The notes below the pieces were generated by a model. The model ran no database searches and was not told the origin of the DNA. It worked only from the letters and a program-made list of their open reading frames with translations. Shown here one piece after another: positions 51,374-60,641 of a stretch of 64,000 nucleotides of DNA. Positions within the stretch are counted from its first letter, which is position 1. Each line of letters begins with the position of its first letter. The stretch spans positions 248,001 through 312,000 of the forward strand of contig NZ_VZZZ01000004.1 of assembly GCF_009193265.1 (NCBI RefSeq), in the 5' to 3' direction. The stretch is from Marinobacter changyiensis. Its GTDB lineage: Bacteria; Pseudomonadota; Gammaproteobacteria; Pseudomonadales; Oleiphilaceae. Position numbers and translations under genes: made by a program.

Positions 51374-51938
51374 ATCAAGCATGAATCTGCCGAACATTCT
51401 GACCATGTCGCGTATTGTCATGATACCGGTGTTCGTGGTGATTTTTTATCTGCCCTATAGCTGGAGCTACCTCACTGCCGCTGCGATTTTTGCGTTTGCT
51501 GCGGCAACGGACTGGCTGGACGGCTACCTTGCTCGGAAGTGGGACCAGAGCACGCCGTTCGGGGCCTTCCTCGATCCGGTGGCGGATAAGCTTATGGTCG
51601 CGGTGGCACTTACGGTACTGATCGACGAATACCACAGTATTTTTCTGACCATACCGGCGACGATCATCATCTGTCGGGAAATCGTCATATCCGCCTTGAG
51701 GGAATGGATGGCCGAAATGGGGAGCCGGGGAAGTGTGGCCGTCTCCTATATTGGTAAAATCAAGACCACGGCCCAGATGGTTGCCATCATCACATTGCTG
51801 GCATTTCCACCGGGCATGGTTGGTGCCACCGTTGGTATTACTGTGCTTTATGTAGCAGCGGTGCTGACACTCTGGTCCATGGTTCTCTACCTGAGGGCTG
51901 CCTGGCCGGACCTGTTTCCCGATCAGGGGCACAGCTAG
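51366..51938 (+). CDS. pgsA: CDP-diacylglycerol-glycerol-3-phosphate 3-phosphatidyltransferase
   Basis: Inner-membrane enzyme making phosphatidylglycerophosphate, the committed step to phosphatidylglycerol. The 190-residue protein has the CDP-alcohol phosphotransferase motif in [11 protein letters not shown] followed by [10 protein letters not shown] (D-G-x2-A-R-x8-G-x3-D-x3-D), with several membrane helices. ATG 51366 overlaps the uvrC stop by 8 nt. The order gacA-uvrC-pgsA is conserved in gammaproteobacteria. Confidence 0.95.
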   Translation: MSKSSMNLPNILTMSRIVMIPVFVVIFYLPYSWSYLTAAAIFAFAAATDWLDGYLARKWDQSTPFGAFLDPVADKLMVAVALTVLIDEYHSIFLTIPATIIICREIVISALREWMAEMGSRGSVAVSYIGKIKTTAQMVAIITLLAFPPGMVGATVGITVLYVAAVLTLWSMVLYLRAAWPDLFPDQGHS

Positions 51939-51965
51939 CCTCTCGGGCGAGCCAGACCGAACACA

Positions 51966-52580
51966 CTAGTCAAGATTGTGGCGGGACACCGCCCAGTCAG
52001 CCACTTGCTGGCCCAGACGTGTGCTGGCCCTGCCGAACGCAATTACCACATCATCCAGTGCCTCGCTGGCGCTTGGCTCGCTGACTTCGAAGCGCCGGGT
52101 GGCCAGCGTGCCGCGGCTATTCTCCGCGATCAACTGCACATCCAGACGGATCACGGCTTCTGGTTTACCGTCCCGGTATTCGGCGTGAAATCCATTCAGA
52201 TCACTGACCAGTACCAGGTTACTGCGAGACGGATTACCACCACTGACGACGCTTGCGAAGCGTCCGTCCCGGCGAAAGGATTCGATCAGATGGTCCCGCA
52301 ACAACACCGGTGCATTCTCATTCCAGCGCGCACCACCATATACGCTCAGCTCATTACCTCCAGGCCGGACCACAATGCGGGCGCTGTCCAGAGGTGCGAC
52401 GGCGAGGGGCGTGATGACCCTAAGCGTCAGATCAAGGCGTTCTCCGGTGGACCCCGGAACCTCCGATACCGGCAGCAGGAACATGCGGTGGGGCGGTTGC
52501 GCAGGGAATACGGTGCAGCCACTTAGCATGACAAACATCAACACGATGGCAACACGGCTGAAATCAGTGGGCACGATCAA
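51966..52580 (-). CDS. ABC-type transport auxiliary lipoprotein (PqiC-like)
   Basis: A 204-residue lipoprotein with lipobox LSGC ending about residue 22. The remaining sequence matches the PqiC/DUF330 style: FLLPVSEVPG near the start, ARIVVRPGGNELSVYGGARW, and a C-terminal AFGRASTRLGQQVADW. Such lipoproteins partner MCE transporters at the outer membrane. The TTG start at 52580 overlaps the MCE gene stop by 4 nt and has AGGAG 8 nt upstream. Last gene of the operon. Confidence 0.85.
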   Translation of the reverse strand: MIVPTDFSRVAIVLMFVMLSGCTVFPAQPPHRMFLLPVSEVPGSTGERLDLTLRVITPLAVAPLDSARIVVRPGGNELSVYGGARWNENAPVLLRDHLIESFRRDGRFASVVSGGNPSRSNLVLVSDLNGFHAEYRDGKPEAVIRLDVQLIAENSRGTLATRRFEVSEPSASEALDDVVIAFGRASTRLGQQVADWAVSRHNLD

Positions 52581-53518
52581 GGGTTAAACTCCTGAATGGG
52601 TTCACGGCCGAGCAGCATCCCGGCCGGATCATCTTCCAATCGTTGTACCACACGGTTCAGATTACGCATTGTGCTGCGCAATTCCCGCAGCGCCGGAGCG
52701 AGCTCGCCGACTCCCCGCATACCCTGGTCCAGGGAGCCGCGGTTTGTTTCTGTCAATTCGTCCAGGCGTGAGGCCGACGCCTCAAGGGCGAGTATGGTGC
52801 GCCGGGCCGAGGCCAGCATATCGCGGCCCTCGGTATCAAGTAGTGCATTGGCTTTATCACCCAGTTGCCTGTAAGTGGCGAGGGTTTCTTCAGCCTGTAT
52901 GCTGGTGCTGGTGAGCCGCATCATCAACTGGTCTATCTGCCCCCCTTGCGCCAGCATGCCCGTCGATGCGCGCTCTAGGTTAATCAGAATGCGTGAAAGA
53001 TTGTCAACATTGTCCTCCGAGATAAGCGCGTTGGCATTCGTCAGCAGACTGTCGATCTTGGTAAATAGCTGTTCACTGGAGGCCAGCACGGTACTCAGGG
53101 TTGACGGATCCGCAATGATCACGGTCGGTGAATCACGGTGACCTCCCTCGAGGAGGGGGCTTTCCGGGGTTCCGCCTTGCAGGTCGACGCTCATGCTCCC
53201 GGTTATGTTGGTCAGCACCAGCCCGGCCCGAGTGTCCTGCCTGATTGGCACCTCGCTGTCGACCCGTATCAACACCCGGACCCGGCGAGGGTCGTCGGGG
53301 TCCAGACTCAGCTCCATCACATCGCCTACGCTGATTCCGCTGTACTGTACCGTGTTGCCTTCGGACAGCCCGCTGACGCCGCGTTCAAAGATCACCCGAT
53401 ACCAGACGTACTCGCGATCTGTGCCGGTCTGTCCCAACCACAGCGCGAACAGCAGGGCCGCGCCGAGACTGACCACAGTGAACAGTCCGATCAGTACATG
53501 ATGGGCTCTGGGTTCCAT
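52577..53518 (-). CDS. MCE-domain substrate-binding protein (MlaD/PqiB-like)
   Basis: A 313-residue inner-membrane-anchored periplasmic protein. One N-terminal transmembrane helix (about residues 8-28) is followed by an MCE domain at about 38-120 (YRVIFERGVSGLSEGNTVQYSGISVGDV). A long helical C-terminal part is rich in coiled-coil patterns. MCE proteins form hexamers that carry phospholipids. Its ATG immediately follows the ATPase stop codon. Confidence 0.9.
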   Translation of the reverse strand: MEPRAHHVLIGLFTVVSLGAALLFALWLGQTGTDREYVWYRVIFERGVSGLSEGNTVQYSGISVGDVMELSLDPDDPRRVRVLIRVDSEVPIRQDTRAGLVLTNITGSMSVDLQGGTPESPLLEGGHRDSPTVIIADPSTLSTVLASSEQLFTKIDSLLTNANALISEDNVDNLSRILINLERASTGMLAQGGQIDQLMMRLTSTSIQAEETLATYRQLGDKANALLDTEGRDMLASARRTILALEASASRLDELTETNRGSLDQGMRGVGELAPALRELRSTMRNLNRVVQRLEDDPAGMLLGREPIQEFNP

Positions 53519-54322
53519 TCAGTATGCCTCCTCAGGCGCTGCCGCCTGGTGGGCGGCACGGCCGCGGGGACCGTGGAAATACTCCCGTATCCAGGGATCG
53601 TCGGTCGCCTCGACCACGGACAGCCGGTCTGCCACCAGCACGTGCTTTTGTGACAATACAGCGACCCGGTCACAGACGGCGTACAGGGTATCCAGATCAT
53701 GGGTCACCAGGAAGACGCTGAAGCCGAGCGCATCCCTGAGCGTGACAATCAGTTCGTCGAAGGCAGCTGCGCCGATGGGGTCGAGACCCGCGGTGGGCTC
53801 GTCCAGAAACAGCACCTCCGGATCCAGCGCCAGGGCCCGGGCCAGGGCAGCACGCTTGACCATGCCCCCGGAAAGCTCCGCGGGATATTTGTCAGAAGCG
53901 CTCCCCGGCAACCCCGTCAGCGCCAGCTTGACGCCAGCCAGGTGTTCGGCATCGTTCCGGGCCAGCCGCGCATGCTCGATGAGGGGCAGGGCGACGTTCT
54001 CCACCAACGTAAGTGAACTGAACAGGGCGCCACGCTGAAACAGCACCCCGAAACGACGCTCGGTTCGCGAGCGCTGCGCCGCGGACAGTTCCTGGAGGTT
54101 GTGTCCGAACACCTCGATACGCCCGGCAGAAGGCCGGTGCAGTCCGACAATACTGCGCAACAGCACCGACTTGCCGGTACCGGACCCTCCCACCACACCT
54201 ATAATCTCACCACGGTATACATCGAGGTCCAGATTTTCGTGCACCTGATGAGTGCCAAAGCGATTGTCCAGACCGCGTATTTTTATCAGGCTCTGTGGTG
54301 TTGTCGGGTGCGCTCTCACCAA
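53519..54322 (-). CDS. ABC transporter ATP-binding protein (MlaF-like)
   Basis: A 267-residue ATPase powering lipid transport. The Walker A motif is GGSGTGKS about residues 46-53. The signature is LSGGMVKRAALARALAL about 149-165, Walker B is EVLFLDEPTAGLDP about 168-181, and the switch His follows in VTHD. The C-terminus is slightly longer than in MlaF. It overlaps the permease gene by 7 nt. Confidence 0.93.
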   Translation of the reverse strand: MVRAHPTTPQSLIKIRGLDNRFGTHQVHENLDLDVYRGEIIGVVGGSGTGKSVLLRSIVGLHRPSAGRIEVFGHNLQELSAAQRSRTERRFGVLFQRGALFSSLTLVENVALPLIEHARLARNDAEHLAGVKLALTGLPGSASDKYPAELSGGMVKRAALARALALDPEVLFLDEPTAGLDPIGAAAFDELIVTLRDALGFSVFLVTHDLDTLYAVCDRVAVLSQKHVLVADRLSVVEATDDPWIREYFHGPRGRAAHQAAAPEEAY

Positions 54323-55437
54323 CCCATCTCCATGAAAAATATAGCGGCGATGGCATCCAGAAGGATCACCATGAAGATCGACTGTACCACGCTTGATGTG
54401 GTGTGTTCGCCAACGGATTGGGCACTGTTACTGGCCTTGAAGCCCTCAAGGCAGCCAATGACAGCGATCACGAAAGCGAAAACCGGAGCTTTGCCAAGAC
54501 CCACGAGTAAGTGAATTACTGCCACGTCCCGCTGCAGGATCGCCAGGATTTGCGCCGTGGAGATGTCCAGGGCTAGCAGGCACACCAGGGAGCCACCCAG
54601 GATACCGCTGAGCATACCGACAAAGGTCAGTATCGGCAGCGTGACCATCAGCGACAGGACCCGGGGCACCACCAGCAATTCGACAGGGTCCAGGCCCAGA
54701 GTGCGCAAGGCATCGATCTCCTCATTGGCCTTCATGGAGCCCAATTGCGCCGTGAAGGCACTGGCAGTGCGCCCGGCCAGGAGGATAGCGGCAAGTAGCA
54801 CACCGAACTCCCGCAGAAACGCAAGCGCAACCAGGCTAACTGTATAAATAGTGGCACCAAAGTCCCGCAGCACGGTAGCCCCCAGGAATGCGACCACGGC
54901 ACCCACCAGAAAGGTCAGCAAGGCAACGATGGGGAGGGCATTAAGGCCGGTCTGCTGGATATGGACGACCAGCGAGGTGATTCGCCAGCGCCGGGGCCGA
55001 GGCAACAGACGGGCCATGGTGCTCAGGACCTGGCCGGTAAAACCCATCACCAGGCGTTGCTGATTCCAGTAGCCTTCAACAGTGTATCCCAGCTCTGCGA
55101 GTTGGCTCCTGATCGTGGGGGCTGGGATCGCTTCCGCAGGCGGTGCCGATGCCATTGCCCTGGCTACGGTCTCGAGGAGGGCTCGCCGTTCAGGCGACAG
55201 ATAAGGGCTTGACCGGGCCAGATCCTGTAGCTGCTCTGCTCCCATCAGCTCCGCAAGCAAGGCAGCGCCGGCGGTATCCAGTCCCCCGAGTTGGCGCAGG
55301 TCGAGTTGTTTGCCCGCAGGCTGCGAGGCCGCCACCCGGTCGACCTGCTGCCGCAAGGTCGCGTAGTGTGCCAGTGTCCAGTCGCCGCCAATGCTAAGGT
55401 GCTTCTCCCGAGGCTCAATATGCCCGGCTGATGTCAT
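54316..55437 (-). CDS. MlaE-type permease with N-terminal STAS domain
   Basis: A 373-residue inner-membrane permease. The N-terminal 95 residues look like a STAS domain (GDWTLAHYATLRQQVD, LDLRQLGGLDTAGAALLAEL). The MlaE domain follows with several membrane helices and the FLREFGVLLAAILLAGRTASAFTAQLGSMKANEEIDAL signature. In E. coli the STAS protein MlaB is a separate subunit, so this fusion may supply both. The frame is open to 55524; ATG 55437 (MTSAGHIEPREK) is preferred. First gene of the four-gene operon. Confidence 0.9.
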   Translation of the reverse strand: MTSAGHIEPREKHLSIGGDWTLAHYATLRQQVDRVAASQPAGKQLDLRQLGGLDTAGAALLAELMGAEQLQDLARSSPYLSPERRALLETVARAMASAPPAEAIPAPTIRSQLAELGYTVEGYWNQQRLVMGFTGQVLSTMARLLPRPRRWRITSLVVHIQQTGLNALPIVALLTFLVGAVVAFLGATVLRDFGATIYTVSLVALAFLREFGVLLAAILLAGRTASAFTAQLGSMKANEEIDALRTLGLDPVELLVVPRVLSLMVTLPILTFVGMLSGILGGSLVCLLALDISTAQILAILQRDVAVIHLLVGLGKAPVFAFVIAVIGCLEGFKASNSAQSVGEHTTSSVVQSIFMVILLDAIAAIFFMEMGW

Positions 55438-55552
55438 GGTCGGATCGTTCCTGTTAACTGTCTGCTGATTGGGGGTGAGCCATAAAGGATAGGTATGATG
55501 AGAGCACGGTAGCAAGATAATCACTAACTAATACATAACCTTGAAAAAACGG

Positions 55553-55580
55553 TTGACGCACCCGATCGAATCCGTAGAAT
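55553..55580 (+). promoter_or_regulatory. Promoter of the tRNA-Gly/tRNA-Cys unit
   Basis: TTGACG (55553-55558), a 16-bp spacer and TAGAAT (55575-55580) lie 18 bp upstream of tRNA-Gly. Confidence 0.75.
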
Positions 55581-55597
55581 ACCCCCTCGTTGATCAA

Positions 55598-55672
55598 GCG
55601 GGAATAGCTCAGTGGTAGAGCACAACCTTGCCAAGGTTGGGGTCGCGAGTTCGAATCTCGTTTCCCGCTCCA
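55598..55672 (+). tRNA. tRNA-Gly (anticodon GCC)
   Basis: Acceptor stem GCGGGAA pairs with TTCCCGC. The D-arm is GCTCAGTGGTAGAGC, the anticodon stem-loop CAACCTTGCCAAGGTTG gives GCC, and the T-arm is GCGAGTTCGAATCTCGT. CCA is encoded. Confidence 0.96.
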
Positions 55673-55785
55673 ATTTCAAATCCGGTTGCACGGTTGAAAT
55701 TGTCTGAAGTCTTAAGGTTCAGAAAATCTCCCGGCCCAGTTCCAGGAGAAGCAGTAAAAGTCTCGATCTCCTTTCGGACTTTCCC

Positions 55786-55859
55786 GGCGCGGTGGCAGAG
55801 TGGTTATGCAGCGGACTGCAACTCCGTTAACGCCGGTTCGATTCCGACCCGCGCCTCCA
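55786..55859 (+). tRNA. tRNA-Cys (anticodon GCA)
   Basis: Acceptor GGCGCGG pairs with CCGCGCC. The anticodon loop ACTGCAACT gives GCA, and the T-arm is CCGGTTCGATTCCGA. CCA is encoded. It follows tRNA-Gly by 113 bp, as in the glyW-cysT order after pgsA in other gammaproteobacteria. Confidence 0.95.
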
Positions 55860-56167
55860 TTATTTCTCCTTTGGTTCCAATGAGTTAGAGCGACGGCCCA
55901 TGAGTCGGCGGTATATTGGCGACAACGTTTTACTCTTCGTTGGCATCCCGAAGCGATTTCAGTGTCGATTTTGAACGCTCCGGCGGGCGAACCCATCGGT
56001 AGTGTTTGCGACTTGCTTCGGTCTTGTGGCCGCCATTGTTGTTCTCACCCTAAAACAGAAATTCACCGGTCATCCCTTTCTTCCGTAAATCACGTAGCTG
56101 ATATTGGCCTTTGTACCCGACATCATCGCAAGCCTGCGCCTAGGATTCTTTTCCCTTACTTGTTCGG
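55860..56167. other. Gap after tRNA-Cys, nothing recognised
   Basis: No tRNA-Leu follows, unlike the glyW-cysT-leuZ order of enterobacteria. No credible gene, terminator or repeat is visible. Confidence 0.5.
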
Positions 56168-57943
56168 TCACGACGAGCAGCTGTAATGGGACAGCCCACC
56201 GACATCGAATAACCTCGACGGCTTCAGCCTGTAATATTGTTCCTCGATTTCAGTTGATTGCTCGGCGTATGGCTGCGTCATGACTTGCTGCAACTCCCGG
56301 AGTGGAGCGTAGTTGCCCTTGGACGCTTGCTGATACGCGGGTGCAACGAACCACTCCCGCATACTGTATTTTGGGTTGACGAGTTTCATCCGTTGGGAAA
56401 GCTCCTCGCGAGAGCGGGACGGCGCAGAGTTTGCGTCGGTGAGGCTACCGATGCCAGTGAGCCGTTGCCATTTGGTGAGCCATGCTGACCAGCGCTTTTC
56501 CATCCTTTCGGAGTCTCCCTCTTGCATCAATGGCCTTAATGCCCCTGTACTATTCAGTTCTTTATAAAAGCTTTTCTTGAGTGGGCCAATGTCGCCAGGC
56601 ACGGTCGAGAGCTCGCGGAAAAAGATGGTGTAATCCACGGGTGTTTGCACCATCAGTGTTTCAAGCTCGCTGAACAAGTCTGCGTGAAATGCATCAAGCC
56701 CAAGTTTGGCAGCCCACATCCTTTCCATTTGCGTTTGCATCACCTTTGAAAAATCGCTTCGAATTTCGTCGAGCTGCCACAGGCACTCCTTATGCGCGGT
56801 CAGCAACGGCTGTAAAGCCGAACAGAACATCTGGAAATTGCGCTCCGCCGCCACCGGCTGGTTCAGGAACGAGAAGTGATGCCCGCCACCCGTCCATGGC
56901 TGGTAGCGCGGGTTGAACACCTCGCAGAAACCGAATGGTCCGTAGTCGAGGGTGAAGCCACCGGCTGCGCAGTTGTCACTGTTGAAGTTGCCCTGGCAGT
57001 AGCCGACGCGGATCCAGTTAGCCACCAGAGCGGTGAGTCGGCTGCGGAACTCGCGCGCAAGCAACACCGCTTTTTTTGCGGTGTCCAGTTTATGGTCGAT
57101 GACGTCACCGTATTCTCGATCAACCAGGTGCAATACAATTTTTTCTAGCTCTTCCATCGCTTTGGGGTGTGCTTTGTTCCGGGCACGACGAGCGAAGAGT
57201 TCGAGTTGGCCTACCCGGATGAACGACGGGGCAACCCGCGTCGAGATGGCAACCGGCTCTGAGATCAGCCGGTCTGGATCCAACGAACGCGAGCCCTCCG
57301 AGTACCACGGACGCTTAACTTTCTCCGTTTTCGAAACGTACAGGCTCAGTGACCGGGATGTTGGCACCCCGAGCGCATGCATGTGCTCCTGGGCCAGGAA
57401 TTCCCGCACACTTGAGCGCAGAACCGCCCGGCCGTCGGCGCCGCGACAGTATGGCGTCCGGCCGCCACCTTTGAGCTGCATTTCCCAGCGTTGACCGTTG
57501 ATGACGGCCTCAAGCACGGAAATTGCCCTGCCGTCGCCGTACCCGTTGCCGGTCTGGAAGGGGCACTGCTGATTATATTCGGTGCCATAGATGGAAAGGG
57601 CGTAACCACAGGCCCAGCCGACCTTGCGCATTGGTTCCGGAACGGATGAAAGGTCGCCAGAGAACACGCGGACGAAATCAGCCGACTGCGCCATGCTGTC
57701 GGCGAAGCCGAGTTCCTGAAACAGGTCTTGGCTGTGGGCAACGTAATCGGGGGCTTCGATTGGCGTAGGATCGACGGGGACATAGTGGCCGGTAAAGACC
57801 TGGCGCGGGGCGTGGTCATTTCCGATAGCATTTGCGTCCGGGTCGCAGTTCAGTCGATCCATCAGCGAATAGTCTGCCAACTGTGCGAGGTCTTGGAGGG
57901 TCGTAACGATAGAGTTAGTTTCCTGGGGCAGTCGTTTTTTCAT
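56168..57943 (-). CDS. selO: Protein adenylyltransferase SelO
   Basis: A pseudokinase-fold enzyme that transfers AMP to protein hydroxyls in redox response (family knowledge). The 591-residue protein contains [37 protein letters not shown] at about residues 156-192 and the metal-binding [21 protein letters not shown] near 315-335. The C-terminus is the family-typical SCSS, where some homologues carry selenocysteine. No partner gene is adjacent. Confidence 0.93.
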   Translation of the reverse strand: MKKRLPQETNSIVTTLQDLAQLADYSLMDRLNCDPDANAIGNDHAPRQVFTGHYVPVDPTPIEAPDYVAHSQDLFQELGFADSMAQSADFVRVFSGDLSSVPEPMRKVGWACGYALSIYGTEYNQQCPFQTGNGYGDGRAISVLEAVINGQRWEMQLKGGGRTPYCRGADGRAVLRSSVREFLAQEHMHALGVPTSRSLSLYVSKTEKVKRPWYSEGSRSLDPDRLISEPVAISTRVAPSFIRVGQLELFARRARNKAHPKAMEELEKIVLHLVDREYGDVIDHKLDTAKKAVLLAREFRSRLTALVANWIRVGYCQGNFNSDNCAAGGFTLDYGPFGFCEVFNPRYQPWTGGGHHFSFLNQPVAAERNFQMFCSALQPLLTAHKECLWQLDEIRSDFSKVMQTQMERMWAAKLGLDAFHADLFSELETLMVQTPVDYTIFFRELSTVPGDIGPLKKSFYKELNSTGALRPLMQEGDSERMEKRWSAWLTKWQRLTGIGSLTDANSAPSRSREELSQRMKLVNPKYSMREWFVAPAYQQASKGNYAPLRELQQVMTQPYAEQSTEIEEQYYRLKPSRLFDVGGLSHYSCSS

Positions 57944-58278
57944 AAGGACTTCTCGTGGCGCGGATGGAATGGCGTTCTCCCCGCTGCATTGATGAACGTG
58001 AACCTCGCTGGGCCGGCATCGCGCTGTCGACTTTCAAAACCAAGCATGAACGCCTCCGGTCAGATTACTGACAAGGGAAAAACCATGCTGCTCTAAAAAC
58101 GAACCAACTTCCAGACTGTGAACGCCTTAGTGCCAGATACTGCAGGCTGGAGTAACCCGGGCAGCAGTAGTCCCGTTCCGAAGGGCGGCGAGCCTCAATC
58201 CCACCAGGGCCGTTGCCGGACAACGTCACGGGTGCATGCCGGCCCTGCATTCTCTGGCTGCCAGGAGGGGTGCTCCGG
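57944..58278. other. Gap between selO and the reductase gene, nothing recognised
   Basis: The 335 bp contain the upstream region of selO and the 3' flank of the reductase gene. No gene or clear terminator is visible. Confidence 0.5.
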
Positions 58279-59214
58279 TCAGTCACGGCCTTCCAGCGCC
58301 GCCCGCATTTTCAGCGTCACCAGGACGGTGTTCAGGTGCGGTACCGGAATGCCATGACGTTGTGCGATGGTCACCACATTGCCCAGCACGGCCTCCCGCT
58401 CGATGGGCCGGCCATTGAGGTAGTCCAGCGCCATGCTGTTCTTGTAGGGCGGCATCTTGCGAGTGCCGTCGATGTTCTGCTCGATCACCTTGTCGTCCAT
58501 GGGGTAGCCTTCGGCGGCAGCCACAGCCATGACTTCGCTGATCATGGCGCGGATCAGATCCTCACCGCCTTCGGTGTCCAGAATGGTTTTCGTGTCGGCG
58601 CCATTGGCGATAACCGACAGGGGGTTGAACGGGGTGTTCCACAGGCATTTTCGCCAGCGCTCGCCCACCACCTGCTCGGTCAGGTCGATGCTGATGCCGC
58701 CGTCGATGAACAGCTGTGACAGTTCCCGGCAGTTGTCGTCGATGCCTTTGGGGTAGCGGCCCATAACCAGCTTGCCATAGGCCTTGTGCTCCACCACGCC
58801 CGGTTCGGTGCGGCTTGCGGCGATGAAGGCCAGGCAGCTGATGAGGGGATTGTCCGGGTAGGCGTCGGCCAGCTCCCGTTCGATGTCCAGGCCATTCTCG
58901 ATCAGCACCAGGCGGGTGTTGCTGCCCATCCAGGGTTTAACCAGGGCGGCGCGGTCCACGCCCGGCAGTACCTTCACACACAGGATCAGGTAATCCGGTT
59001 CTGCCACCGGGGTGTCGCCGCCACGGTAGACGTGGTCCGGTCGGTAGGAGAGATCCCCCAGGGGGCTCGAAATGGTTATGCCGTTGGCTTTCACCACGTC
59101 GTATTCGGAGCGCAGCACGGTGCTGACGCTGCATCCGGCTTTTTTAAGGATGGCGCCATAAAAACTGCCAATGGCGCCGGCGCCGACGATCAGGATGCTA
59201 GGTTTATTGCTCAT
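58279..59214 (-). CDS. Ketopantoate reductase family protein
   Basis: A 311-residue NADPH-dependent reductase of the PanE/ApbA family. The nucleotide-binding motif VGAGAIGSFYGAIL lies at about residues 10-23 and the NGLDIE substrate loop near 108. The catalytic-lysine region ERWRKCLWNTPFNPLSVI is near 184-201. True PanE makes pantoate, but many paralogues act on other oxoacids. The neighbouring SDR on the same strand suggests a small catabolic or detoxifying unit, which is only an inference. Confidence 0.88.
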   Translation of the reverse strand: MSNKPSILIVGAGAIGSFYGAILKKAGCSVSTVLRSEYDVVKANGITISSPLGDLSYRPDHVYRGGDTPVAEPDYLILCVKVLPGVDRAALVKPWMGSNTRLVLIENGLDIERELADAYPDNPLISCLAFIAASRTEPGVVEHKAYGKLVMGRYPKGIDDNCRELSQLFIDGGISIDLTEQVVGERWRKCLWNTPFNPLSVIANGADTKTILDTEGGEDLIRAMISEVMAVAAAEGYPMDDKVIEQNIDGTRKMPPYKNSMALDYLNGRPIEREAVLGNVVTIAQRHGIPVPHLNTVLVTLKMRAALEGRD

Positions 59215-59262
59215 GTCAGGACGTTCTCTTTGATTCGAAGTGGGGCCCTCTGATCAGGGCTG

Positions 59263-60045
59263 TTAGCGACGGACCGGCGCCATGCCCAGGTGAGCGCCGC
59301 CGTCGATGAGGATGGTTTCCCCGGTGGTCAGGTCGCCCCCGATGATCAGGCCGAGGCAGGCGTCGGCTACGGTTTCCGGTGAGGCGGCATCGTGCAGGGG
59401 CGAGGCAGCCTTAGTCTTCTCCAGCAACGCGTCGTACTTGGTTTCGCCCAGGCCCTTTTTCAGCCATTCACCCTGTACGAAACCGGGGCAGACGGCATTG
59501 ACGCGGACTTCCGGGCCCATGATCCGGGCCAGGGAGCGGGTCATGGTTAACAGGGCGCCCTTTGAGGCGGCATAGGCAATGGAACTGCCGATACCGGCGA
59601 GACCGGCAATGGAAGCCATGTTGATGATGTGCCCGGAACCATTGGCCCGCAGGGCTTTCTCGGCGGCACGGGTCATCTGGTAGGGGCCCACGGTATTGAC
59701 GGCGTACAGGTCGAGAAAGTCCTGTTTATCGAGGCCGTCGAGGTTGGCGTGATGACAGAATTTGGTGGTGCCGGCGTTGTTTACCAGGATATCAACACGG
59801 CCCAGCTGGTCCAGGGTGGCGTCCACCAGAGCACGGCAGTCGGCGTCTTCCGCCACATCGGCGCGCATTACCAGGGTTTTTACACCGTGCTTCTCGCAGT
59901 CGGCGGCGACCGCTCGGGCGCCATCCTCATTGTTACTGTAGTTGATCGCCACGTGGCAGCCGTGTTCGGCAAACAGGCGGGCGATGGCGGCGCCGATACC
60001 GGAGGAGGAGCCGGTAACAATGGCGACGGAATCTTTCAGTTTCAT
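59263..60045 (-). CDS. Short-chain dehydrogenase/reductase (SDR)
   Basis: A 260-residue classical SDR. The cofactor motif TGSSSGIG is at residues 11-18, NNAG at 89-92, and the catalytic set is Ser145, Tyr158 and Lys162 (YAASK). The C-terminal GGDLTTGETILIDGGAHLG is typical of FabG-like enzymes. The frame is open to 60099; ATG 60045 is chosen for the MKLKDSVAIVTG start. Substrate unknown. It is 48 bp upstream of the reductase gene on the same strand. Confidence 0.9.
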   Translation of the reverse strand: MKLKDSVAIVTGSSSGIGAAIARLFAEHGCHVAINYSNNEDGARAVAADCEKHGVKTLVMRADVAEDADCRALVDATLDQLGRVDILVNNAGTTKFCHHANLDGLDKQDFLDLYAVNTVGPYQMTRAAEKALRANGSGHIINMASIAGLAGIGSSIAYAASKGALLTMTRSLARIMGPEVRVNAVCPGFVQGEWLKKGLGETKYDALLEKTKAASPLHDAASPETVADACLGLIIGGDLTTGETILIDGGAHLGMAPVRR

Positions 60046-60195
60046 GGCAAGTCCCTTCTTGTGGTTGTTGGTTTGCAGAGGGCGCGCGGTTTCATCCATG
60101 AAGCCGGAAAGCGGTATCTTCTCTCGATCCGTGGATCACATCAATTGCTGTCGGTACCCGGTGGATTGAAAAGAGGCCAGCAGGTGCAGGCCTGA

Positions 60196-60510
60196 TCAGG
60201 TAATCGCCAGCCGGAGCAGGGAACTCAAATAATCACCCAAAAAATGATTACCGTCTGACCGCTCGACCAGGTCCGCAACTGAAACAAGGCCCTCTGTCAT
60301 CTCCAGGGCGCCACCACTGATCGTGGTGGCGAAGACTGTATCATTCTCACACCGGAATTCAGTTTGACTCACGGTCTGACGAAGATTTTCCGCCACCTCT
60401 ACGGCTGCCTCTCTTCGACTATTCGGCAGTAAAACCATAAAATCCTCTCCGCCCACGCGGCTCACGATGTCTGTCGCCCGCAGGCGCTGTGGTCTCGGCC
60501 TCAGGCGCCA
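60196..60510 (-). pseudogene. Remnant of a GGDEF diguanylate cyclase
   Basis: The C-terminal half of a GGDEF domain remains. It carries an I-site-like RATD, then SRVGGEDFMVLLP and AENLRQTVSQTEF, ending in VADLVERSDG, beyond which the usual AKxxGRN end is lost. The N-terminal half and a start codon are missing; a stop lies in frame upstream at about 60520. It lies in the 596-bp gap between the SDR gene and the chemoreceptor, which holds nothing else recognisable. Confidence 0.75.
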
Positions 60511-60641
60511 TTTTTTTCAGTCAACGGCTTCAGTTCCTGCCATCAGTGCCGATAGTTCAAATAGCATGTGTGATCAATGGATAACGCCAATCCCTGATCC
60601 GTAATCTCGCCACCCAATGAATAGGCTTCCCGGGAGTCAAT

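Noticed and set aside
55628..55888. An 86-codon frame across tRNA-Gly and tRNA-Cys
   Set aside because: GSRVRISFPAP is translated tRNA sequence; there is no independent support for a protein.
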